Part shown: positions 50,613-57,500 of the stretch, one piece after another | Position numbering within the stretch: the stretch's first letter is position 1 | How the letters are laid out: every line of letters begins with the position of its first letter | NCBI GenBank assembly: GCA_905221605.1 | Contig: CAJNDS010002001.1 | Span: forward strand, 167,501 to 225,000 | Source: Symbiodinium natans | Lineage: Eukaryota; Sar; Dinophyceae; Suessiales; Symbiodiniaceae | Reading direction: 5' to 3' | Length of the DNA stretch: 57,500 nucleotides | The notes under the pieces: generated by a model | What the model was told of the DNA's origin: nothing | Seen by the model: the letters and a program-made list of their open reading frames with translations, nothing else | Databases searched by the model: none | Translations under genes and position numbers: made by a program

Positions 50613-53600
50613 TCATTTTAGAAATTTCGGGTCCTGGCCGGCGTTCCCCTGCGCCAGCAGCTGCACAAATGCAGAGCGCCCCCGGTCGGCTGCAAGCATG
50701 AGGGCCGTGCCTTGGGGACTAAATGAACCCTAAAAGGGTTTAAACGGTTTATGGTTCATCTTACCTTAAGAGGAATGAGAGTAGTGAACCCTCAAAAGGG
50801 CTTATGTGGTTCATATTGCCTTAGTAGGAATTATAGTACTCAGGGTATAATGACCCCAATTTAGGAAACCCTAAACCCTAAGCCCTAAACCCTAAACCCT
50901 AAACCGGTATATGACCCCAATTTCAGCGTTCATTGCGTCCCTCCAAGGTGCAGCCATGCTTGTCGGCCAAGTCCTTGTCGGCGCCGGCCTCCACCAGCAA
51001 GCGCACGCCTGCAACGTCTTTCGCGTGGGCCGAGACGGAGGCGAACATGAGAGCTGTGCCTTGGGGACCAAGTGAACCCCCAAAATTGGGTCATACATAT
51101 ACATACATATATATTTTTAATATATATATATATATATATACATGTATATACATATACCCTGGACTGCTAGAATACTAGTAAGGTATCTGAACCATAAACC
51201 CTTTTGGGGTTCATTTCGTCCCCAGGGTGCGGCCATCTTTGTCGGCCAAGTCTTTGTCGGCGCCGGCGTCCACCAACAACCGCACGACCTCAACATGGCC
51301 CCAGTCAGCTGCGAGCATTAGGGCTGTGCGGCCATCGTTGTCGGTCAGGTTCATGTCCGCACTGGCCTCCACCAACGCACGCACGACAGGAACATGGCCC
51401 GAGTCCTTGGGGCCCAAAGGAGCTCTAAAATTGGGGCTCATATACCCTATACTGCTATGATTCCTATTAAGGTATGTGAACCATAAACCCTTTTAGGGCT
51501 CGTTTCGTCCCCAAGGGTCAGCTGCGAGCATCAGAGCGGTGTTCCGGTCCTGGTCCGCCAGGTTCTTGTCGGCGCCAGCCTCCACCAGCAGACGCACAAC
51601 TCGCACGTGGCCCTCGCGCGCTGCCAGCATCAGGGCTGTCAGGCCATGATTGGTGGCAGCGTCCTTGTCTGCTAGGGCCTCTACCAGCAAACGTGCAACT
51701 TCCACGTAGCCCTCTCCGGATGCTAGCATGAGGGAGGTGCGGCCAACCTTATCCTTGGTAGCCCAGTAACATCCAGTATCCATAGTCAAATAAGCAGCCT
51801 TTTTTTGTTGTGTTGGTTTCTTGATAAGGGAACCTTGAAGCAAAAAAGGGGCAAAGGGCACCACTGTGCTGCCAAGTATCGGCCAAGTTCTTGTCGGCGC
51901 CGGCCTCCACCAGGAAACGCACGACCTCCACGTGGCGCGCGGCAGACGCGAGCATGAGAGAAGTTCGGCCATCTTTATTGGCCAAGTCCTTTTGGGCGTC
52001 GGCCTCCACCAGCGAGCGCACAACTTCAACATGGCCCCAGTCCTCGGGGCCCAAATGAGCTCTAAGATTGGGGTCATATACCCTATACGCCCTAGTGCTA
52101 TAATTCTATTAAGGCATATGAGCCATAAACCCATTTATATAGTTCCTATGAAAGTCTATGAACCATGAACCCTTTTCGGGTTCATTTCGTCCCCAAGGGT
52201 CGGCCGCGTTCATCAGGGCCGTGTGTCCATCGTTATCAGCCGCGTCCTTGTCGACGCCGGCCTCTAGCAGCCTTGGTTTAGGGTTTAGGGTTTAGGGTTT
52301 AGGGTTTAGGGTTTAGGGTTTAGGGTTTAGGGTTCAGGGAAAAGGTCGGTGGCCTCGTTATCTGTTGCCCTTATACCTCAATATGGCCCCTAGATACCCT
52401 AAAACGAACCCTGAACCTTTGCCCTATAGAACAGAAACCCTACTTAAAGAGACCACCAACCCTTGTAAAGCCTTGGAATACCCTAGCAACCATCTTCTAA
52501 TAAGGATACCCTGTTTTGGGGGGGAGTTCGTTACTTTACAATCAGGGATTCTTGAACCAAAAGAACCTAAGGGTTCATGTACCTCAGTACTATATATTTG
52601 CACCCCGAAGTCTTTAGGGTTTAGGGTTTAGGGTTTAGGATAGGAAGTACTTTAAGGCCCAAGTACTCCCTAAAAAGGTACATGGACCCTTAGGGAAAGG
52701 GCAAAAGGGTACCAGACTGGGCATGAAGAATCAGAAATACCCCAGTACAACCATCTTCTAATGATTGTACCCCTTTGTTGGGGGGGTTCGTTACTCTATA
52801 AGATAGGGACTCTTGAACCCTAAATCCTAGCCCTAAACCGTAAACCCTAAACCAAGGTGCCAGACTGGGCTACCAAGCGGCAAACGCGTGACTTGGATGC
52901 GGCCCTCGCGGGCTGCGAGCATCAGGGCCGTCACCCCGCGCTTCGTGGCCAGCTCCTCTGGCGGGCTTTAGGGTTTAGGGTTTTGGGCTGGATGTGGGTT
53001 TTAGTAGGGAATGCGGTACCCTCTACAATCCCTTAAAGTGTATATGTAGTAGGGAATGAGGTACCCGACATAATACCTTAAAGTGTGTATATATCGGGGC
53101 CCTGTAACTCCCTCATTCCCTACGAAGAACCGGCGGGTCCTTATCAGCTCCCATCTCCACCAGCAGACGCACAATCCTCGGGGGCAGCAAATGAGGCCTA
53201 AAGGGATTTGTGGTCACCTGAAAAGATGTAGTACTACAGGGTGTATGACCTCTAAACCCTACACCCTGAACCCTGATCCCTGAACCCTCAACCCTGAACC
53301 CTAAACCCCCCAATTTTATGGTTCAACTTGGAACCCAGGGATCTCAACATGGCCCCGGTCAGCTGCAATCATCAGGGCCGTCCGGCCCTCGTTGTCTTCC
53401 AAGTCCTTGTTGGTGCCTGCCTCCAACAGCGAACGTACCTTAGTAGCCCAGTAACCATATTAGAATAAGGGCACCCTTTTTGGGGGTGGATACTTTAGAA
53501 GGAAACCCTAAACCCTAAACCCTCTACCCATAACCCCCCCCCCCCCCCCCCCCCCCCCCGCCAAAAAAAAAAAACGGCAAAGGGTTTAGGGTTTAGGGTT

Positions 53601-56205
53601 TATAGGGTTTAGGGTTTAGGGTTTAGGGTTTAGGGTTTAGAGTTTAGGGTTTAGGGCACTGGGCTACCAAGGCACGACTTCCGTGTGGCCTGCGACGGAT
53701 GCGAACATGAGGGCCGTGCAGCCATTGTGGTCGGCAAAGTCCTTGTCCTTGTGGAGTAGGTCCTAAACCCTAAACCCTAAACCCTAAACCCTAAACCCTA
53801 AACCCTAAACCCTAAACCCTAAACCCTAAACCCTAAACCCTAAACCCTAAACCCTAAACCCTGAACCCTAAACGGGCTCCTGGCTTGTGGTCAAGAAATC
53901 GTCGGGAATTTAGGTAGCACAGGGTGTATGATCCAAATTTAAGGCTTCATGCTCAGGTTGGCGCCGGTACCCACGTACCCACTTTCAAGTGTAGCCCTAA
54001 ACCCTACACCCTAAACGCTATAGACCCTAAATCCTATAAACCCTAAACCCTGAAAACCCTGAATCCTACAACCCCTATAAAGCCTAAACCCTATAAACCC
54101 TAAATCCTGTAAACCCTCAAAAAACCCTAAAGAAGGAAGGCTCCTTAAACCCTATTCACCCTAAATCCCACAAGCCCTATAAACCCTAAACCCTAGACCC
54201 TGTATACCCTAAACCCTAAACCCTAAACCCTAAACCCTAAACCCTATAAACCCTAAACCCTAAACCCTAGACCCTAAAAAAGGAGGAAAAGGAAGCCTCG
54301 GCTTCAACGTTGCCAGGGTCAGCCAAGAGCTCGCCCTCTTTGGCAGCCACCCTTTGCGGCCCCAGTAGCAACTGCAGTACCTCGCTAGCCCGGGATTACG
54401 CCATATTACCCAAAGAGATGAGGGTTTAGGGTTTAGGGTTTAGGGTTTAAGGTTTTAGGGTTTAGGGTAAGAAAGTATCCTTTTTGGTAGCCCGGGATTG
54501 TACAATCTCACAAGCACAGGTATCCTTTTGGCGGGTTTTCGCCGCGTTTCGTGAAAGAATCCCAAAGCTCAAAACTGGCGAAAGGTTACCTCTGAGCATC
54601 CGAAGCTACTTCTTAGTTGCTGAGTTCAGAATCCCCCCCAAAAGGTGTACACTTTCAGTTCTATAGGGGATTAGAGTATCCCCCAAATAAGCGTAAAGTG
54701 TGCTCACTCAGCAACTACGACTAGTTCATGGTTGGGAAAGTATTAAAAATGTAAAATTATATCCCCGATTTTGTTTAAGTAGCCTTAAAAATATAAAATG
54801 TTACCAAATTACGACAAAGTTAGAGTATCCCTAAACCCTAAACCCTAAACCCTAAAACCTAAACCCTAAAACCTAAACCCTAAACCCTAAACCCTAAACC
54901 CTAAACCCTAAACCCTAAACGAAAGTGTGCTCATTCAGCTACTAAGACTTCAACATGGCCGTAGAAAGATGCGAACATCAGGGCGGTGCGTCCATCTTTG
55001 TCGGCCAACCTTAGGGACCAAATGAAACCCCAAATGGGGGTTTAGGGTTTAGGGTTTAGGGTTTAGGGTTTAGGGTTTAGGGTTTAGGGTTCAGTGTTTA
55101 GGGTTTAGGGTATAATTCCTATTGAGGTATATGAACCATAAACCCTTTCAGGGTTCATTTAGTCCCCAAGGAACTCCCTGGCTGCGCCGGAGTCCATCAG
55201 AAAGCGGACGACCTTCTCCTTGGGAGGTCAATGTGCCCGAGTTTGGGGTTTAGGGCCAAGTTTAGGGTTTACGGTTTAGGGTTTGCAGGTTTATCTAGCG
55301 GTTTCCGAAAGTAGGGGGTACCCCCTTTTCTTTCTTTTTTTGGGGGAGGGGGGTTTCTTTAAGGGGCTTCTGTATTCTTTGGGGCATAAAAGGGGTACCC
55401 CTATTTTGGGAAACACCCATATGGCTCACATGCCCATGCCCCAGTAAGGGATTCTAGGAGCACAGGCTTGTGCATCCAAGTGCAGGAATTCATCAGGGCT
55501 ACTGCTACAGAAACTTGAGCTAAGTTACAATCATGCTCGAACTTGCTTTAAGTTCCCTGACAGCACGCAACCCAGTCAACAATGGGAGTTTACACCTTGC
55601 AAACCCCCCCAAAAAAACAAAAAAAAAAAAAAACAATAGGAGGATTCCCTTATCATAAAACCCCAAAAGGTACCTCGAATTTCGGAAGACCCCCACTTAC
55701 TTCTCCTATAACCCAGGAATAAACGAGGTTTTGTGTTCCTACCAAATAAGGAAAACTAAACAGTTTAAAGTTCAACTATTGACGAAGTAAGGAAAATTTG
55801 GCAAGTGTCATGGCCGCTCCTTGCCCCCTCCCAAATAGTAGGACTCTCTTATCATAGCGATCCCAGTATATAAGGTACCCCCGAATGTCGCAAAAAGCTG
55901 TCACTAGTTCTTTTAAGGAGGTCCTTATAAAAAAAGGGTAGCCCACTATTTAAGGGTCTATTTTAGAGGTCCCCTATTTTCGTAAACCCTCAACCCTAAA
56001 CCCCAAACCCTAAACCCTAAACCCCAAACCCTAAACCCTAAACCCTAAGCCCTAAACCCTAAACCCTAATTTGGCCAAGGGGTCATGGCCGCTCTTTGCT
56101 GCAAGCATGAGGGCCGTGCTGCCAACGCTTTCAGCCAAGTCCAGGTCGGCCCGGGCCTCCACCAGCAAGCGCACGACGTCACCGTGGCCAGCGGCAGACG
56201 CCCTA
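50613..56205 (-). CDS. Ankyrin-repeat protein, at least ten introner-type introns
   Basis: Core exons (minus order): 53747-53676, 53438-53344, 53176-53140, 52955-52882, 52271-52202, 52042-51881, 51753-51520, 51405-51231, 51059-50952, 50710-50613. They sum to 1125 nt (375 codons with the stop TGA at 50615-50613), and every junction keeps phase without stops. The protein is about eleven 33-residue ankyrin repeats, e.g. GRTALMLAADWGHVEVVRLL and VDAGADKDLADKD. Upstream exons of the same family: 56200-56085, 55218-55175, 55009-54951 and perhaps 54395-54300. The stretch 54.3-54.95 kb is disturbed by a family-3 insertion that cannot be spliced neutrally, so the 5' part may be broken or belong to a sister copy. 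No start codon was found. Function is presumably protein binding. Confidence 0.82.
50711..50951 (-). mobile_element. Introner, ankyrin gene (TIR family 1)
   Basis: Gene sense: GGCT, GCAC + CTTGGAGGGACGCAATGAAC ... CATTTAGTCCCCAAG, GCAC. Perfect GCAC duplication, GC-AG intron, joining as HGCTALML. It contains a CCCTAAA block (50870-50903). 241 bp. Confidence 0.87.
51060..51230 (-). mobile_element. Introner, ankyrin gene (TIR family 1)
   Basis: Gene sense: GGCC, GCAC + CCTGGGGACGAAATGAAC ... TTCACTTGGTCCCCAAG, GCAC. Perfect GCAC duplication, GC-AG, joining as DGRTALMF. Contains a (TA)n run. 171 bp. Confidence 0.87.
51406..51519 (-). mobile_element. Introner, ankyrin gene (TIR family 1)
   Basis: Gene sense: GCAGCT, GACC + CTTGGGGACGAAACGAGC ... 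CTTTGGGCCCCAAG, GACT. GA-AG intron, joining as LAADSGHV. 114 bp, the most compact copy, without telomeric repeats; a good reference for the family. Confidence 0.87.
51754..51880 (-). mobile_element. Introner, ankyrin gene (TIR family 2)
   Basis: Gene sense: TTGGCC, GATA + CTTGGCAGCACAGTGG ... GTTACTGGGCTACCAAG, GATA. Perfect GATA duplication, GA-AG intron, joining as NLADKVGR. 127 bp. Confidence 0.88.
52043..52201 (-). mobile_element. Introner, ankyrin gene (TIR family 1)
   Basis: Gene sense: GCGGCC, GACC + CTTGGGGACGAAATGAAC ... CATTTGGGCCCCGAG, GACT. GA-AG, joining as NAADWGHV. 159 bp with a short internal duplication of the ATGAACC segment. Confidence 0.86.
52272..52881 (-). mobile_element. 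Introner, ankyrin gene (TIR family 2, with nested insertions)
   Basis: Gene sense: CGTTT, GCCG + CTTGGTAGCCCAGTCTGG ... CTAAACCAAG, GCTG. GC-AG, joining as VTRLLLEAG. Eight TTTAGGG units (plus) at 52273-52335 abut the 3' end, replacing most of that terminal repeat. Two related family-2-like bodies (near 52470-52560 and 52730-52815) suggest nesting. 610 bp. Confidence 0.75.
52956..53139 (-). mobile_element. Introner-like intron, ankyrin gene (GGAATGAGG-core family)
   Basis: Gene sense: GATAAG, GACC + CGCCGGTTCTTCGTAGGG ... CCCGCCAGAG, GAGC. GA-AG, joining as ADKELATK. It contains two direct copies of CATTCCCTACTA and the core shared with 17330-17445. Terminal inversion is weak here. Confidence 0.7.
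53177..53343 (-). mobile_element. Introner, ankyrin gene (TIR family 1, diverged)
   Basis: Gene sense: GTTGA, GATC + CCTGGGTTCCAAGTTGAACC ... CATTTGCTGCCCCCGAG, GATT. GA-AG, joining as HVEIVRLL. Short CCCTAAA/CCCTGAA block inside. 167 bp. Confidence 0.8.
53439..53675 (-). mobile_element. Introner, ankyrin gene (TIR family 2)
   Basis: Gene sense: GAAGTC, GTGC + CTTGGTAGCCCAGTGCCC ... GTTACTGGGCTACTAAG, GTAC. GT-AG, joining as HTEVVRSLL. It contains a 26-C tract (53534-53559) followed by about ten TTTAGGG units (plus) to 53655. 237 bp. Confidence 0.83.
53763..53875 (+). repeat. CCCTAAA array, about sixteen units
   Basis: Clean interstitial array just upstream (gene sense) of the ankyrin exon 53747-53676, probably intronic. 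Confidence 0.93.
53985..54285 (+). repeat. CCCTAAA and CCCTATAAA variants
   Basis: Degenerate telomeric units with inserted TA (CCCTATAAA) and scattered unique bases. Confidence 0.85.
54608..54950. mobile_element. Family-3 TIR element with ACTT target duplication and nested material
   Basis: 54612 begins CTTAGTTGCTGAGTTC and 54946 ends TCAGCTACTAAG; ACTT flanks both (54608-54611 and 54947-54950). Inside is a nearly complete second copy (54612-54715), AT-rich unique DNA and a CCCTAAA block (54832-54920). It interrupts an ankyrin repeat after HVEV. The duplication does not start with G on the gene strand, so no splice-neutral removal is available. Confidence 0.75.
55010..55174 (-). mobile_element. 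Introner, ankyrin 5' region (TIR family 1)
   Basis: Gene sense: CAGGGA, GTTC + CTTGGGGACTAAATGAAC ... CATTTGGTCCCTAAG, GTTG. GT-AG, joining as AARELADKDG. It contains a TTTAGGG block (55039-55111). 165 bp. Confidence 0.83.
55219..56084 (-). other. Long intron of the ankyrin 5' region
   Basis: Possible GA-AG intron joining KSGH to EKVVRFLMDS. Contents: T-rich and G-rich DNA, a family-4 element at 55694-55795 (CTTACTTCTCC ... GAAGTAAGG), two related segments with AGTAGGA...CTCTTATCAT (near 55630 and 55845), a duplicated exon edge TCATGGCCGCTC at 55809 and a CCCTAAA/CCCCAAA block at 55985-56070. Confidence 0.55.
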
Positions 56206-57500
56206 CCTTAAGGCACCAAAGAGGTGGTCTTTAGGGTTTAGGGTTTAGGGTTTAGGGTTTAGGGTTTAGGGTTTAGGGTTAAGTTGAGGCTTATAAAATA
56301 TGTGGTCTTCAACAAAGGCTTTTAAGTTTAGGCCTATTGGCTCTGACCCAGTTAAAGGCATCATTTGGGGGGGGGGCTTACGAAAAGCAGGGGCTCTTCA
56401 GATAGAATCTCCCCAAATAGCAGGCTTCCCGTATCCCAAGGAGTGCAAATAATCTCGGAAACCACCAGTACCGTAAACTCTATAAAGCCTAAACCTTAAA
56501 TCCTAAACCTTAAACCCCGAACCCTGAACCCTAAACCTCAAACCCCACACCCTAAACCCCTAAATTTTAAACCCTACACCCTAAACCCCTAAACCCCTGA
56601 ACCCCTACACCACCCCTGAACCCCTACACCACAAACCCCAAGGTACAAAGAGGAGTCTCACCGAACTCGGAGACCACGTTCGGGTCCAGGGGTAGCTGCA
56701 GTAGGGAGTCGACCTGGCTGCTTGGAGGACCCTAAACCCCAAACCCTATACCCTAAACCCTAAACCCTAAACCCCGAACCCTAAACCCCGAACCCGAAAC
56801 CCTAAACCCTAAAGCCGAAAGCCTAAAGCCCTAAGCCTAAATCCTGAAGGGAGGGGGGTTAGGTTCTAGGGCATGCGGGGGCTCGGGGATCAGGATTTGG
56901 GTTACCCAGGGCTTCCAGGGAACACCCAGGTTCTTCAGAAGGATTTGTGCGACCCTGCAACCTGAACCCCAAACACCTGACAAGCCCTAAACCCTAAACC
57001 CTAAATCCTAAATCCTAAACCCAAAGCCCTGGGTTTAACATGATGATCCTTAGGGTGCTTGTTTGAGGATCCCTCCAAGCGGGAAGCCCACACTTAGGAG
57101 TTGCCCTCAAGCCCTCCCTTCAGGGTTTAGGGTTTAGGGTTTAGGGTTTAGGGTCTAGGGTTTAGGGTTTAGGGTTTAGGGTTTAGGGTTCAGGGTTTAA
57201 GGATTAGGGTTTAGGGTTTAGACTCAGACCCTAAACCCTGAACCAAAAAAAACCATCTTCGGCTTTGCAGGATCAGGACTTCCGGGCTTCTCAACAGAAT
57301 CCAACTTGGACCATGTTTAGGGTTTAGGGTTTAGGGTTTAGGGTTTAGGGCTTAGGGTTTAGGGTACGCCTTGCGAGGTGCCCTTAATCCCAACATAGCC
57401 TTAGAGGACCTGTGAAAGGGTCCCCAAACCCAAGGGTACAACCTTAGGGGTTCAAGGTACCCTCAACCCTCAACCCTCAACCCAAAACCCTAAACATCCC
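56206..57500. other. Telomeric-repeat desert at the right end
   Basis: TTTAGGG at 56230-56282, degenerate CCCTAAA/CCCCTGAACCCCTACACC units at 56480-56640, CCCTAAA at 56730-56850 and 56990-57020, TTTAGGG at 57123-57220 and 57315-57365, CCCTCAA near 57460. Unique islands (56290-56470, 56850-56970, 57025-57120, 57240-57310) show no convincing coding. Confidence 0.6.

Noticed and set aside
1-57500. A true chromosome end
   Set aside because: No terminal uniform array at either end of the window; all telomeric blocks are short, internal and in mixed orientation.
1-57500. tRNA, rRNA or dinoflagellate spliced-leader genes
   Set aside because: No cloverleaf-like segment, rRNA signature or the conserved spliced-leader sequence was noticed by eye on either strand; absence cannot be proven without a search program.

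Overview
The window looks like nuclear DNA of a dinoflagellate, most likely Suessiales/Symbiodiniaceae (inference). Supporting observations are: TTTAGGG-type repeats (the dinoflagellate telomere unit) scattered in both orientations through almost every non-coding stretch; introns ending AG|G with GT, GC or GA at the 5' end; and protein families I recognise as expanded in dinoflagellates (UBL plus RCC1-like repeats, ankyrin arrays, a methyltransferase-like family, a YGDEGTG transposase-like family, Copia polyproteins with a CCCH finger). No bacterial operon, rRNA, tRNA or CRISPR was seen.

Layout. 1-5.1 kb: a methyltransferase-like gene (+), interstitial telomeric repeats and a 0.9 kb head-to-head telomeric fold-back. 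5.1-10.3 kb: a multi-exon coiled-coil gene (+) carrying a homogenised 120-bp coding repeat and microsatellite introns. 10.7-12.9 kb: G-rich minisatellite and uncertain exons. 13.1-15.1 kb: a three-exon transposase-like gene (+). 15.6-21.0 kb: many small (+) exons between telomeric and MITE-filled introns, including a tandem duplication. 21.0-23.5 kb: a fully reconstructable six-exon UBL/RCC1-like gene (-). 23.7-25.4 kb: exon fragments resembling a protein kinase (-). 25.4-31 kb: a telomeric-repeat desert with a few short exons and MITEs. 31.1-41.2 kb: a ~90-bp satellite split by a complete Copia LTR retrotransposon (358-bp LTRs that look identical, TACGC target duplication, one 2569-codon ORF). 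41.2-42.2 kb: an array of perfect palindromes at exact 52-bp pitch. 43.9-45.9 kb: short (-) exons. 46.7-50.2 kb: short (+) exons ending in a stop. 50.6-56.2 kb: an ankyrin-repeat gene (-). 56.3-57.5 kb: telomeric repeats.

The strongest result is the intron structure of the two (-) genes. Fifteen introns (five in the RCC1-like gene, ten in the ankyrin gene) can be drawn as transposon-like insertions. Most have terminal inverted repeats of the form CTT...AAG. A 3-4 bp target duplication starting with G supplies both the 5' splice site (GT 4, GC 5, GA 6) and the G after the AG acceptor. Removing them joins exons in frame, giving a 485-codon UBL/RCC1 protein and a 374-codon ankyrin protein without internal stops. 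These are introners in the sense known from several protists, here in several coexisting TIR families, and many contain telomeric repeat blocks. The second notable system is the Copia element: its single polyprotein holds a 2-oxoglutarate/Fe(II) oxygenase-like domain (HxD...H...R) between protease and integrase, its first ATG lies inside the LTR, and its primer site matches a tRNA-Met anticodon arm.
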